A stretch of DNA of 64,000 bases from Harmothoe impar (taxonomy: Eukaryota; Annelida; Polychaeta; Phyllodocida; Polynoidae), in assembly GCA_947462335.1 (NCBI GenBank), contig OX381714.1, positions 56,341,800 through 56,405,799 of the forward strand, in the 5' to 3' direction. Below, one piece after another: positions 10,201 through 22,218 of this stretch. Each line of letters opens with the position of its first letter. Within the stretch, counting starts at the first letter, position 1. A program made the translations under genes and the position numbers. The notes beneath the pieces are model-generated. The model searched no databases. It was not told where the DNA came from and saw only the letters and a list, made by a program, of their open reading frames with translations.

Positions 10201-12646
10201 AAACTGTGATAATTGTCTTCATATATCTTCCAACTTGTAAACATGTATGACCAATATTACTATATAATACTGCCTCCTATCGGGCTTGAGGTGAACTAGC
10301 ACTCACTATACTCCTATTTATGTGCATAATGGAGGCACTATTCCGATCTACAACCATAAGGGTATGCATGCAGACCATACATTATATATACTTTCCTATT
10401 TATTGGTAGTATGTAGACCTCCACCATAAGTATGTAATGATTGCTCGAAGTGTAATAGCCACCCAATACTAAGCCATTTTAGTTCCATCTTCAACACAAG
10501 AGGTCATATTGGCATTGGCTCTGCAGAGGGGGCTTTCCTTCCCACCACAGAAGGATCAATATCTGTATTTTGATCCCATCCAGTATGCTATAGAGAGGCC
10601 TAATATACAATGTACTATGTTATTTTGCTTTGCCTTAAAGGAAAAACAAATGATGGCCCTATGTTAAATTCATGCTAGAGTTGGAGGAGGTCTGAGGAGG
10701 TCAAGTTGCCGCTTTAAAGGATGTAACAACCTACCTTGATGATCATCTCAGTGTTCAGCACCTCCGCCAACAGAACCCTCCATATATCATACTGAGTCGT
10801 GTCCCATCTTCCTGTAACATAGGGTAGAGTCTACAGAAAGCTGTACAACTGCTCTACACTACATAACCTGCCTTTACAAACCATAAGGCTGTAAGCTGCT
10901 TATCTATGAATCTACCTATTTGGCCATTCAAAAGAAAGTGGTATCTCATCACCAAGGTCTAAAAATTATGATGAGGGAGGATTTTCTTCTTTTTTAATTG
11001 CGGTCTAAAATGTATGGGATCATGTGTTTTTGGTGATCAAAATTCAAATTTGATTAGTTAAGAATTAATTGATCTTTAAAAGTTTTGTGGAGGCAAAAGC
11101 AAATGTCAAGGTCATATCAATGACCCATAATGTGGTAAACAGTACTAGGCTACATAGCCATATGGACCTGAGTTGACAAAACCTGTGCTGCCACCTTCTG
11201 TTGAAGCTAAGAACTATATGGCTGTAGTGGGTTACACTTTGCACCTTTTGTGCTTGGGGAATTTTGTCTTCCTATACTGAATGGCAAGTCATGTTTTCAA
11301 GGTCACTCCAGTAAAGAACCTTTCAATCTTCACAGGACTTAAATGTTTACTTGCTAAGTATCCAACACATAAGAGGCTACTAAAAAATATTGGTTAAACA
11401 ATGGGTAAGTTTACCTGGTCTAAGGAGTATGATACGTCGTCCCTCCTTGTCCCTGTTTGGCAACGTCATAACAAAACCATCCTCAAACACCTTCCTCAGC
11501 GCTGATGGAAGAAGGTCCTTAAAGAGCTGCTTGTGCTCGTCTCGTACCGTGAAGTAGTTGATGAGGAGCTGGTACGCACGGTCGTAGTCAAACTTACGTG
11601 CTCGCAGAAACCGCAGCAGGAAAGCATCGTCTGTGCGGCAGTGCAGGCCTAGTACAGAGATTGGTTGATTATCAATTTAATAATTTTAGCATGTACTGGG
11701 AAATTGGACCTGAGTGAACCATACACTGAGGTCCCTTTTTCAAGATCGTGTCACAATTATATATTTGGAACATAGGTTTGATTTTCAGTTACAAAAGATC
11801 TATAGTCTCATTCCAGCTTAGGTCAAACAATGAATTGATCATTGTGGCATCGATGAGCATGTATACAATATTGATACAAAGGGAACAGGCATTTATGATG
11901 TAATCACAGCCTCTGTACTTTGATCTAGATAAACCATAGAAACAGGATGTTTCTATAGACAAAGTATTATTGCTGATTGTCAGAGATCGTTCCCAAATAC
12001 ACACTTTTTCTTTGCCACACTATAAATTGTTTGATATAAGGTGTAAATGTGTTTGGTATTTCTATGTATTCTGATTGGGGTGAGTGAGGGCTTCCAGGGG
12101 AACCCTGGTTTTGCCTATCTGTGAGTCTTAGTCATAAGGGAGTGGCCACTTTTTAACAACATGGGGGCGGGGGGGGGGGGGGGGGGGGTAGGTGGATTAA
12201 GGGGGAGATCAAAAAAATGTGGACCCCTTGAAGGGGGGGGGGGGACCAAAATAATTTGGACCCCTTCTGAGGGGGGGGCACCAAAAAAAAGGCACCCCTC
12301 TTTAGAGAAAAAGCCAACACGTTGCTATAGCTTAAAGAGGTCAGCCATGCTCAATTTCAACCTTTTGGTCACCCCATGGGGGGGACCAAAATATTTTTAA
12401 CCCGCTTGCGCGAAAATTCACAAACCACCCTCTGTTGTTAAAAAATGACCAATCCCTAACAAGCCACATATCTGTCTAAGAAATGGCCCTCTAAGGGTTA
12501 TCCCTACCTGGGTGAGCGAGGACCATGTCGCGTAGAGCCTGTATGTCACGGGCGCGCCACTCAGGTTTCTCGTTGAGCTCCTCCTGTGCCTTTTTCACCA
12601 GTTCAGGACTCAAGGTGCAAACATACGGCTCCCTAGACTCTGCCAT
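7236..12646 (-). CDS. CRAL-TRIO domain protein (alpha-tocopherol transfer protein / clavesin-like), 7 exons, 311 aa
   Basis: A cytosolic carrier of small hydrophobic ligands such as tocopherols or retinoids. Exons: 12508-12646, 11415-11648, 10735-10811, 9337-9453, 8966-9076, 8085-8192, 7236-7385. All borders are GT/AG and the joined length is 936 nt. Residues about 20-80 form the CRAL-TRIO N-terminal helices (DDAFLLRFLRARKFDYDRA). The lipid-binding domain spans about 100-255, with DTQINGIVVIADMTDF, a basic FMKEKMQKR segment where alpha-TTP binds phosphoinositides, and LPEELGGTLGP. The start MAESREP is preferred to an in-frame ATG 15 codons upstream, which lies in weak sequence. Length fits the family (278-354 aa). 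The ligand cannot be read from sequence, and TTPAL, clavesin or RLBP1 orthology is open. Introns 1, 5 and 6 carry miniature transposons. Confidence 0.92.
7478..7680. mobile_element. TTAA-type palindromic MITE copy
   Basis: Two tandem hairpins: GCAGCCCTAGCGAGTAACTC facing GCCAGTGCTGCATTCAAGCA, then a CACCAATGTAGCCCCGG / CCGGGGCTGCATTGGTG pair. It ends TAAAGGGTTGATTAAC, close to the family's right end. It lies in intron 6 of the CRAL-TRIO gene, next to exon 7. Confidence 0.75.
8305..8441. mobile_element. AACGTTAT-rich palindromic element
   Basis: Repeated TATAACGTTATA units with ends resembling AAAACGTTATTTTACGTC and GACGTTTTTTGTTTACTGGG. A related copy lies at 62873-62985, in the last intron of another gene. 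Probably a small non-autonomous DNA transposon. Confidence 0.6.
8640..8720. mobile_element. TTAA-type palindromic MITE fragment
   Basis: A hairpin around GCATGAATGCATACCTAGGG and GCTGCATTCATGCATCATGC, lacking outer ends. It lies in intron 5 of the CRAL-TRIO gene. Confidence 0.6.
8757..8965. mobile_element. MITE whose end forms the intron 5 donor (GTAGATTCACC ends)
   Basis: The left end GGTAGATTCACCATGAGTCG faces a right end GTCCGACTACAGGTGAAT followed by GTATCCTACC. A sister copy lies at 30018-30228. On the minus strand exon 5 ends AAAAGG and the next bases GTAGG belong to this element's terminus. TIR similarity is clear; the exact right border is blurred by about 5 extra bases. Confidence 0.7.
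9590..9720. repeat. Imperfect inverted repeat
   Basis: AAAGGGAGTCCAGGTTGTCT faces AGACAGCCTGGACTCCCTTT, with GTGACTCCCTTAGGTGA and GGGAGTCACCTAGG facing each other inside. Probably a small foldback element in intron 3 of the CRAL-TRIO gene. Confidence 0.65.
12135..12458. mobile_element. Poly-G MITE copy in CRAL-TRIO intron 1
   Basis: The left end TAAGGGAGTGGCCACTTTTT and right end GTTGTTAAAAAATGACCAAT fit the family. The interior alternates G runs with AAAATAATTTGGACCCC-type blocks. Related copies lie at 13808, 32395, 38868 and 46951. Confidence 0.75.
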
Positions 12647-12724
12647 CCTACCAACTGGATGTAATTGGGTGTTTGTTTGTGTACAAATCAACAGTCCTCA
12701 GTCTCTTTGACTACGCTAGTTTTG

Positions 12725-12860
12725 CTCCATACTCCCAATCAGTGTGTAGAAACGGTGTTGTTTCTTCACACTGACAATTCACTCTGTGCATTGTGGGTAG
12801 CTAACCGCTAGCGGTTAATGATATGCATAGATCCCTGGGCCAACCCCCTCCCCCAAGTAA
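12725..12860. repeat. Upstream flank block duplicated at 59405-59530
   Basis: AGAAACGGTGTTGTTTCTTC, CATTGTGGGTAGCTAAC and GCTAGCGGTTAATGATATGC recur at 59.4 kb with few changes. The block lies just 5' of CRAL-TRIO exon 1, so it probably includes that gene's promoter. Confidence 0.85.
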
Positions 12861-13509
12861 GGGTTACCAGTCAGTGCTATTTGTGGGTGATTGGGGATCA
12901 AACAAACGCAATGTCCTGTGCTGGGTGCAGTCTGTAGGGTCAGTTCAGGTAAAACTAGCCAGTGCATGGGGATCAGTCAATGCCATATAATAATTATGGG
13001 TGATTGGTGTATGTTGAGGGTTCATCAAAACACTCACACTCCTGCCTGGGTAAATTAGTATTCACATTCCTTAGCAATTCGGGCATAAGATATATAAATA
13101 TATTTTCTTATGCTAGAACAACTGTATAAGAACTGTCCAACACCACATCTACAACTGACAGTCATGGACACTTTCTATTTAAAGGAACCTTTGTATTGTA
13201 CACTACTGTGCTATTATATGGACATAACTAAACTGGAAGAATCATTACTATTGTGATGTACACCTTTGGATTAATCAAACCTTTCATAAGTTTACACCAG
13301 GTCTTATTCTTCCCTGTTATAGGGTAGGGTAGAAGGGTATAATAAAAGGTATAGGAGAATCCCACATTCTGTCCTTTTCTGCCATGGTTAGAAGTGATAC
13401 CCACTGGCTGGTTTTACCTGGACTGACCCTACTGACTGCACCCAGCACAGGGCACTGCGTTTGCTTGATCCCCAAACAGCCATAAATAGCACAACTGGAC
13501 AACTCTATA
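12861..13509. other. Upstream region of CRAL-TRIO gene, no feature recognised
   Basis: Between two duplicated blocks. I see no exon or clear element. The spacing between the blocks is about 650 bp here and about 170 bp at the 59-kb copy. Confidence 0.4.
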
Positions 13510-13650
13510 CACCCTCCCTCCTCTCCAATCCAATACCCTATTAAAATTCAAGGCACTACTTTCAGGTGTCTACCCATGATGCATATAGTGAATTGTGTGT
13601 GACAACATACCGGCCATGGACGTGTATGGTCACTCCGGGAGTGTGGTTTT
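13510..13650. repeat. Second flank block duplicated at 59700-59848
   Basis: CAAGGCACTACTTTCAGGTG, CCATGATGCATATAGTGAAT and GGCCATGGACGTGTATGGTC are shared with 59.7 kb, in the same order and orientation as the first block pair. Confidence 0.85.
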
Positions 13651-13807
13651 GCCCAAGACGGGGTGAATGGGGGTAGTTTAAAGAAGTTGGGTCGCCTACA
13701 ACTCCGTGGGATGCGAATCTGTTAGAAGGGAAAGGTTTACACTGAGTCTCAGATGTATGAGAAGGCCCTTGTGCCACCACACTTAACTAGACAGGACCTG
13801 CTACTTA

Positions 13808-14104
13808 GTTAGGGAGGGTTCATTTATTAATTACAGGGGGGGGGTGGTGAGATTTCGCGCAGAGGGGCGAAAATTTTTTACGCCCCCCCCTCGAGAGCGT
13901 GTGTAACGGTTCGCGCCCCCCTCGCCGAAGGCGCCGAAAATTTTTCGCCCCCCCCCCCCCCTTTGAACCATAGTAACGCGCGGGCTTTTTGGCTAAAAAG
14001 GGGCTTAAATTTTTACGCCCCCCCCTCAGAAGGGGTCGGAAATTTTTACGCCCCCCCCCCAACCCACCACCCCCCCCCTGTAAATAATAAATGAACACTC
14101 CCTT
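13808..14104. mobile_element. Poly-G/poly-C MITE, full copy
   Basis: The left end TTAGGGAGGGTTCATTTATT faces AATAAATGAACACTCCCTTA. The interior has C runs with AAATTTTTTACGCCCC blocks and a TAGTAACGCGCGGGCTTTTT core that also occurs in the 32.4-, 38.9- and 47.0-kb copies. Confidence 0.8.
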
Positions 14105-14640
14105 ACATGTACAGGCTGCCTAGAAAGGAGGAGTGGGAATCCTCTTTACACCACTGTAAGTGTGTTGGAGACTAGGCCTCTGTCAGCACCGACATGTCTA
14201 TATACATGAGTACGGAATATTGATCCTGCAACCTGCGTTTAAACTATAATGACTTGCGTCTGGTCTCGGTGTGGATCAATTGTAGATAGTGATGCATATT
14301 TAAAATGCATTAGTAATGTATACTTCCCTAGTACGTGATCAATAAACCTAACAATGCCCCGTTTATTGTTCATCCTCAATGTTAATTTTCTAAAGGTTGT
14401 GGAAGCCTATATAGCATATGTTATTTTGTGTAAAAATTTGTGTATTTCATCTTTATTTTACCTGTACATAGATTCATATTTATCTCATGCTTATGGGCTT
14501 TCAATTGAACTGAGAGCACAGGCAAGGATTCTTCATTGTATTTGTCATAACCTATAACACATGTTTAAACACTATGATTTGGCAAATAAATATATTTTCA
14601 AACTTTACAAGAAGAAGACATATCTAGTTTTTGGATTTAA
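14105..14640. other. AT-rich intergenic stretch, nothing recognised
   Basis: No exon, RNA gene or clear repeat seen. Confidence 0.4.
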
Positions 14641-14644
14641 GGTG

Positions 14645-14885
14645 ATTTTACCTGTCACCGTATAACCTCACGTATGAGCCTAAATCGTATAGAAGCTGCA
14701 CCACGACTTTGGGCCAATACTATAAGCCGCACCAGAGATCTGGTTATGGTGACTTTTAGTGCTGTGTCGTAGTAGCAAAAATTTGCGTATACGCCGCACC
14801 TTGACCCTGGGCCGATGCTACAAGTTACACCTCCGCGGTCTGACTCGGGTACTAGCCATGTCTTATACGCGAGGTTTTATGGTAA
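14645..14885. mobile_element. TACCGTA-type MITE, degraded
   Basis: TCACCGTATAACCTCACGTA at the left and ATACGCGAGGTTTTATGGTA at the right are imperfect inverted repeats. The interior has TATACGCCGCACC and GCTACAAGTTACACC units as in the 61847 copy. Confidence 0.6.
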
Positions 14886-14887
14886 AC

Positions 14888-14995
14888 CTTGAAGGGCTGC
14901 ACAGTGTTTTACTGCATTATGCCCTCTCTCGTCATCCCCGTCGTCATCAATGCAGCACTTCTCTAGGGCTGCAGGCAAACATCTGTTGCCACCAT
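14888..14995. mobile_element. TTAA-type palindromic MITE fragment
   Basis: TGCATTATGCCCTCTCTCGTCATC and AATGCAGC...GGGCTGCAGG blocks resemble the outer arm of the family; the rest is missing. Confidence 0.45.
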
Positions 14996-16092
14996 AAGAT
15001 TACAATTTAATTGAACAAAATTAGCTGAATTAGGAATATCTGATAGTTACGGTGGGTGTAAAAATGAATTAAGTCAAGAAAATATTAAATTCAAAAGGAG
15101 TTGTGAGATTGTAACGAAATAATGAAGATGGCGTCACACGATACAGGACAATATACACATAACTAACACGGTCAGACTAGAGATATACAAAAGAAACATT
15201 GACCAGATAGAGAGAAAAAAAATGGAAAAAATAAATACAATTATGACGGTAACAGACAGGATGCAAATAAAGTGAGTCATTTTACTGAGTTAACAGCTCG
15301 TGTCATTTGAGTATGACCTAAATGGTCAAGTAATTGTGGTAATGAAGGTTGAATGTATGTGAAGGCAACAATGATGTACATCATGTCTTTTCAGTTACTA
15401 AGGTCATTGCAATTATATTATGTTTTTTTAGCATACTTTCTTCTTTTTTTTAATTGGAGAAGGCACAATGTGTCTATCCCGTTTATTCAGTAGTTCCACA
15501 AATACATGTGTTTTGCCTAATGAACAAAAACCGGCCGACATGGGAAAGTTTACATCAATATCACAAATTGTATACCAACACGTTATATAAAGCAGGTGAC
15601 ATGTAGCAAAGGAAGGATTTCAACGATAAAAGATATTCAATATTCCCTGCATGTTATAGGATAAATGTTTGACAAACAAGTGTCTTGGCGGTGAGAATCA
15701 GAGACAGTAGGCGACAAAGATTTCTAGAATTACAAAAAAATAAAATTAAAATTCTTACATACTTGTAAATACCAGATGGGTTAATGTCAATATAATATTT
15801 CTAATGACAAAATCTACCTTTTAATTAGAAATAAAAAAAGTACACACCCCTTGCAGCTGTTTTTTTTTATGTAAGCATTACAAATGATACAATCATCAAG
15901 CCCCGAAATAGACTTCAAGTTAGACAGAGTATTTACAACGATGTGTATGTCTCAGTATAGCCCATCAGTCAGGATTCAAAGCAGACAACCATCATGTTAA
16001 CTATGTTAAGCTTTATGCATACATGTATATTACATGTACAACATAATTATTGCATTTGTATTGCATTACTGTCGGAAACAGTCACTGGTTAT
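14996..16092. other. Intergenic stretch, nothing recognised
   Basis: AT-rich DNA with short homopolymer runs. I see no supported exon or element. Confidence 0.4.
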
Positions 16093-16237
16093 GTAATAGA
16101 TAGACAATGGTTATGAAAAGGTATGTAGAATTAACCACAGCTTGCTGGTGGGGGGCCAGACGAGGGCGAAGCCCAAGTCGCCCTACCAGCAAGCTGTGGT
16201 TAATCTACATACCTTTCCATAACCATTGTCTATCTGT
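16093..16237. repeat. Long near-perfect palindrome (about 52-bp arms)
   Basis: AGATAGACAATGGTTATG...TTAACCACAGCTTGCTGGT on the left is matched in reverse complement by ACCAGCAAGCTGTGGTTAA...CATAACCATTGTCTATCT on the right, with at most a couple of differences. The loop of about 35 bp is GC-rich. Young foldback element or hairpin locus. Confidence 0.85.
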
Positions 16238-16239
16238 TT

Positions 16240-17130
16240 TAAACCAGGGTATGCTATATAACCAAGGTGCGAAGTCTATTGTTCTGCCCCACCACCGTGG
16301 TTTAAGGTTATATAATACTACCTATCCACTGAAGGTTATATATATTTGTTGTCATACACTATCCCAATTTTCATAAGATGGGCATGAGACCCTACATTAA
16401 TCTGGATAACGTTTTTTTACAAAGTTCAGATATTATTTTGATTGTTGTCGTATTTTAAAATATCATTTATGAAATAAATACACATTGCAAAATCAAAAGA
16501 TGACCATGGAGACATGTAGTACCTCTAGGTGATCCTATAAACAACAATCTCCCACGAGGTATTGGATTTCAAGAGTTTTCCGTTCTGGAGTTTTTCGTAA
16601 TCTCAGAGACTCCTGTAACCCAAAATAGCTTTGAGATGATTATCAACCATCAATCTTCTCTTAGCAAGAATTGTCTCATGATCAAGGTGACCGCTTAGCC
16701 CCATGACTTTTAAGATAAGGGCGGGTCAGAATCATTGTCTTCATCGATAAATACCATCTTCATCCTTGAATTCATCAACAGGATCATCATTTTTACGTTA
16801 AAATCAACGATACTTCGTATACGTAGCTTAAACTGGTATTTCGAATCTGATTTCTGGAACCACAATTTGGTCACGTGAACACCCTGTTTCACTGTAAATT
16901 TCTAACAGACTACGGTTAGGGTAGGGGTTAGAGTTAGGGTTTGGGTTCGTCTCTCTCCAAATTCTGAGATACCATTATAATTTTTCAGTTCATGATGCCT
17001 TCTTAGAAAAAGAGGTGAGTTTCTCTGGAGACAAAAGACATGTAGATGGATTTTTCACCTGAAAATGTCTTCTTATGAAAGGAGATCATGTGCTAATAGC
17101 CTGCTCTTACGCATGCTGGGACCAACTCAA
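16240..17130. other. Intergenic stretch with a short TTAGGG-like run
   Basis: No gene seen. Around 16913-16945 GGTTAGGGTAGGGGTTAG and AGTTAGGGTTTGGG form a small telomere-like run, probably chance or an old interstitial patch. Confidence 0.4.
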
Positions 17131-17461
17131 AAACGTGCCTTGACTAAATGGATATCTTGTATAGTCTTAAAAACATATTTCCCATAGTCTTACGACTCTA
17201 TTCCTCTAAATGGCAATATAATCTCTCCCAATTATATAGAGTTGGTAGTAGTTGCTGCCCCGCGAACCCACTTTTCTGTCTTTCATCTACTTTGCTAAAC
17301 TAATGACACAAATATAACTGAACCCATTATGTTAAAGACTATTCACAGTAGTCTTATGGGAGGGATTTTGTTCCCATCTAGGGGGATAGAGCAATAAAAC
17401 TACGGGAGATAAGCTGTAAGACTGTGGGAGATAAGCAGGATATGCTCCTGTCAAGGCACGC

Positions 17462-17878
17462 ACGGGATAGCTCTCCCAAGTGAGAGGACAAACGTTTAGA
17501 GCGTTATCTTAATCAGACTATTAAGATGACCTTACTCAACTTTTTTAGTAGCTGACTTTCAATCCTATCTTAAACTATCTTAATCCCATCTTAAGACTAT
17601 CTTAAAAGTATTACTATTACTATCTAGTATGTAATATTTTTTCCTTTTTTTCTTCTATTTCAATCTTATCTTAAACTATCTTAATTCTTTGTCTTCTATT
17701 TAAATCCTATCTTGATCCCATCTTAAGCCCATCTTAAGACTTATCTTAGACTATCTGAAAAGTATTACTGCCCGATTTTAAGATAGTGCCCCAAAATAAG
17801 ACACTGAATTAAGATATTAAGATTTAAGATTAAGATAACACTCTAAACGTTTGTCCTCTCACCTGGGAGCTATCCCGT
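17462..17878. mobile_element. MITE with about 55-bp inverted ends and TATCTTAA core
   Basis: ACGGGATAGCTCTCCCAAGT...AAACGTTTAGAG faces CTCTAAACGTTTGTCCTCTC...GGGAGCTATCCCGT. The core consists of repeated TATCTTAA / CCATCTTAAG units. It lies next to another inverted pair (CGTGCCTTGAC near 17134, GTCAAGGCACG near 17452), suggesting insertion at an older element's edge. Confidence 0.82.
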
Positions 17879-18288
17879 ATTTTCCCTGTGCACGGCACTT
17901 ATTACAGTTTGTCCCTTATTGTCACTCTTACCTGTTGCGGTGTGTGCAGATCAAGAACTGCAACTTGTCTGATGTCCTTGTTGAAAGAATGTGTTAGGCT
18001 GCACAGTTGGTGTATAGTTGAGTCAGATCCTAGACCACATTATCCAGTGGGCACAAGATTCAGTTCAACATTGGATAAATGTAGAATCAACATTGACAAC
18101 CAGTGTTTAATGTTGAATCAATATCCTGTGCTCACTGGGTATAAGCACCACAATCCACCATGTATCTATATAGTCAGACATATACAGCAATATGTGAATG
18201 TAGAATGTATCATAAACCAAAGCTGAACCACTCTTAGGCACCGTCAGCGTTATACCTCCAGGCCTGGGTCAGGGGGTACATTTACCAT
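17879..18288. other. Intergenic stretch, nothing recognised
   Basis: No supported exon or element. Confidence 0.35.
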
Positions 18289-18550
18289 TTAAGGCCTGCA
18301 GGGTGCATTAATACAGTATGACCTTGGTTGTCATGATGCATGAATGCAGCCATGGCAAGTAACTTGTCAGTCTACTGTAGACTACATTCAAGCACCATGC
18401 CGAGTCTCCGGGAATGTATCTATCTACCCCATAGGATCGGCATTATGCTTGAATGCAGCACTGGCGAGTCACTAACCAGGGCTGCATTCATGCATCATGA
18501 CGACCAAGGACATAATGCATTAAAGCACTGTGCATCCCTTAAAGGTCCTT
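18289..18550. mobile_element. TTAA-type palindromic MITE copy
   Basis: Contains CATGATGCATGAATGCAGCC, CATTCAAGCACCATGCCGA, GCATTATGCTTGAATGCAGC and GGGCTGCATTCATGCATCAT, i.e. both hairpins of the family, with worn ends. Confidence 0.7.
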
Positions 18551-18737
18551 TTGGTTCTGGTCCTTACTTATTGTATGTGGAAGGCAATGAATTGGGGGTG
18601 TGGTCATTATCAAACAATAGGGATGAAAAAACTCTGATATCAGAGTTTAAAACTTTGATATCAAGGGTGAAAAATGCCGGGGGGAAATGGCTTGGCAAAG
18701 ATGCGTCCTTGGTTACCAGCGCCCCAGAAATATTGGT

Positions 18738-18987
18738 TTTAATAAGCGCCCCCCATGGCTGTATTTTTTCCACCCCAACAGCCTCTACAAGGCTTCTACT
18801 CACCCCTATGCCTGCACACCTGGCTTGGCCTTAACACCTGCACAGGTGTGAAGTGTTTCAAGTCATAAAAAGTGTGAAAAACAGTAACAAAATCGGAGGA
18901 ACCTGTTAAAAAATGTGGGGGGGAAATCTGAAAAAGGGGGGGGGGCGCTTATTAGGGGGAGGGCGCTTATTAGGTCGAATACGGTAA
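18738..18987. mobile_element. TACCGTATTCGACGTAATAAGCGCC-type MITE, truncated
   Basis: The right end GGCGCTTATTAGGTCGAATACGGTA and an inner AATAAGCGCCCCCCATGGCTG match the copies at 33995 and 62287 in opposite orientation. The left end is missing. Confidence 0.75.
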
Positions 18988-19244
18988 TTATAAAGACGAG
19001 CAGGTTAAAAATACTTTTTTTTCATAAGAAAGAGATACCATCGGATACACAAAAATGACCCTTCCCTAAACATGGTGCAACTACTGTATGGCATGAGACC
19101 AACCATTATGATGACCTGCTATTTCACACTTGGGTGGTTGACCTTGGCATACACTCCCAAGTTGTGGACTACAAGTACCTAGATAGCCACTGACCTGTTA
19201 CACTTCCACTCGGGTCTCTCTGACACAAACTCATGTATTATATA

Positions 19245-21074
19245 TATAAAATATACAGCAGTCCAACATTATAGCACTCCAATGCACTATATGGATATAT
19301 ATCTAAAACTGGACATCGACATCCATGTAACAGAAAGCTATATTTATTAGAAGTAGAAATCCATGAATATCTATATGAAGGAGAACACCATGTTCATGCC
19401 TATATGTCTGTGTGTATGTTCATTTCAAAATTCAAGATTGCAACCATTGATTGAATGCCACCATGCTTTCAATGTAATCTCGAATTGCAGTTGCAGTAGT
19501 TTGATACTAATGAAAAAAAATCTATTCTATTTTTCTTTCATGAACAGTTGGCATCCCATAGATTCAAGATGGCTATCACTTATTGAATGTCCCGATGCTT
19601 GAAATGCAATCTTGACTTGTAGTTGCATTAATTTGATACTATCAAAAAAACAAATCCTATTTGATTTTTCCTTCATTCAACCCATTCAAGATGGCTACCA
19701 TTTACTAAATGCCACAATGCTTTCAGTGCAATGAAGAATTGTAGTTGCATTAATTTGATATCTATATAAGAACATTTCTATTTGATACCTTTTTCAAACA
19801 CAGTTGGCACCCCATAGGTTTAGGATGGCCACCATTCATTGAATGCCACAATGCTTTAAATGCAATCTTGAAATGTAGTTGCATTAATTTTAAACTGTTA
19901 AAAACATCCAATTTAGTTGTTTTTTTCATGAAGAGTTGGCACCCCATAGGTTCAAGATGGCCACCAATCATTGAATGCCATAATGCTTAAATGCAATCTT
20001 GAGTTGCTGTTGCATTAATTTGATTCTTAAAAAAAAAACTTTCTTTTTTTTCTTTCATGAACAGTTGGCACCCCATACATTCAAGGTGGCTACCAGTCAT
20101 TGCATGCCACAATACTTTAAGTGCAATCACAAATTGTAGTTGCATTAATCTGATACTAATAAAAAAACTAATTCTATTCTTTTTTTTATTTATGAACAGT
20201 TGGCACCCCATATATTTAAGATGACTACCATTCATTGAATGCCCCGATTCTTGAAATGCAATCTCAAATTGTAGTTGCATCAATTTAATGCTAATAAAAA
20301 ACAAATTCTTATCAATTTTTCTTTCATGAATATTTGGCACCCCATAAGGTGGCCACCATTCATATTAATGCAAATAGAATGCTTTAAGTGCTATCACGAC
20401 TTGTAGTTGCATTAATCTGATACTAAAAAAAAAAAATCTATTTGAATTTTCTTTCATGAACAGTTGGCACCCCATAAATCAAAAATGCACCCAGCACCCA
20501 GGTCAACAGCTATATACAGACACGTGTACCTCCCCTGCCTGTTCTCCTTCAATGCACAGTGAAGAGGGTGGGAGGGGGTGACCATCAACAGTGCATAAAC
20601 ACTTTGATTGGATGACAATGCAGTTTTTATATTACAACCTAAATTTGTGCAACGAAAATCATCAAGAAATACTAAGTATTTTTTCCAAAGAATAGCTTTT
20701 CTAGAATGGCTCGGTATTCAGGAATCCTACTGCGAATAAAAAAATGTCAAATTCTAATTCTAAATACCTGAAAATTGAGAAATGCTGACGTTCACGGGTT
20801 ATGTAGGAAATGTACTAAAAACAGCAAAAAAGGGCAACAAAACCCCAATTTTCTCAAAAACTGTTCAGTAGGATTTTTTCTAACTGAGGTTCCACTGTTT
20901 TCTACCCTCATATTACACATTGGCATAGAGAATATATTGACACCTAGTCAGGATTTTGCGCTAGGAGCAATCTGTGAGGCGAAAAACAGCCAAAATGAGC
21001 CACTGGTCTGAAGTATAAAACTGGGCATCGATCACTATAGAGCTACAAAGAGACAGAGAATCGATGTCCAGTAA
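19245..21074. repeat. 1.8-kb interspersed repeat with about 130-bp internal units (copy 1)
   Basis: Starts near TATACAGCAGTCCAACATTA and ends near TCGATGTCCAGTAA. The middle is a degenerate tandem array in which TTGGCACCCCATA recurs at 19936, 20065, 20200, 20334 and 20464 (129-135 bp apart), with GATGGCCACCATTCATTGAA and TAGTTGCATTAATTTGATAC in each unit. ACTGGACATCGA (19308) and TCGATGTCCAGT (21061) are exact inverted repeats near the ends. No coding capacity seen. A second copy is at 36674-38261. Confidence 0.88.
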
Positions 21075-22215
21075 CTATAGCCTGCTAGGTGTCTTATATA
21101 CAGGTGAACACCAGGTCAACCTAAGGGGGTCAGTGGATTTTCCGGCGAGTGGGTTGAGCTTTTTTTTGCCCCCCCCCCCCCCCCACCCCACGGGAGGGGT
21201 TGACAATTACATCTCTGATGGAGTCATCTGCGGACAAGGTGGTTTAAAATAGTACTGTGCTACAGCTTTTCAACCATTTACCAAAAGTGTTTTTTTCCAA
21301 ATCAATTGGGCCTGTTGTCGTCGATAAATGTTATGGTATCTGCGTCTAGGGATTGATCTGAACTGTCACCAGAAACTTGTAGGCCAGAGTGACCTCTTTT
21401 GACCTCCATAGCAGTCAAAGACAATCATTACTTTATGCTTGTTGTAGTAGATAGAAGAACTCAAGACCAAAGTATATTTTAAATAGTTTTATTCGATATA
21501 CTCTTGATGATATAAATGCTTATGTTTAAGACAAAACTGGAACAATACCACCAATAGGAGACTTATGACGTCATAAAGTCTTTCCCCTTTTGTACTTTTT
21601 TTCAGTCTCTCACACACTTTATCCTCTCACACACAGGCAAATGTACACTCTACTACTTACAGAGCTAACTAAGTCTAACTACTTGATGAAGCACCCACAT
21701 TTACAGCGTTACAACTAGTCCCATACCCAACCCCTTCCCTCCAGGAAAAAATAGGGAATTTGAACAATCAATCCCTTCAGCCACGGCTGTACATAACTGA
21801 TACCCCTCACCCCTACGGTCCAACAAGTTAAGCATAGGAAAAAGACAATTCCTGTTGCTTTTTATTGGAAGCCCCCCCCCCCCCCACCAACAGAACACCC
21901 ACCAAACCACCCTATTGGGTCCGCCCCTACCCTCTTTCCAGGAAAAAAGTAATCCACTCCCCTGCTCCTAATATCATTTCCTTCTAAACACAAAAATAAA
22001 TCGAATAATGGGATTTTCATTTAGTACATTGTATACTGCTATTTTCCTAACTTAACATTTGATTTCATAGCATGGTCATACAAGATATGTAGTACATTTA
22101 TGATGCTGAATATGTTGGATATCACCAGTTGTATAGTACATGAGCATACAAGTTGAAGAGAGTCCGGGAAGAACAGTGCCCCCAACCGAGCCTTAACACC
22201 TATAAATACTTTTGT
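21075..22215. other. Intergenic stretch with poly-C runs
   Basis: No gene seen. C runs near 21170 and 21875, and several TTCCAGGAAAAAA-like snippets. Confidence 0.35.
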
Positions 22216-22218
22216 ATA

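Noticed and set aside
12161..12400. Gly-rich small protein
   Set aside because: It is translation of the G runs of a MITE inside a CRAL-TRIO intron.
16913..16950. Interstitial telomere
   Set aside because: Only a few imperfect TTAGGG-like words; too short to support.
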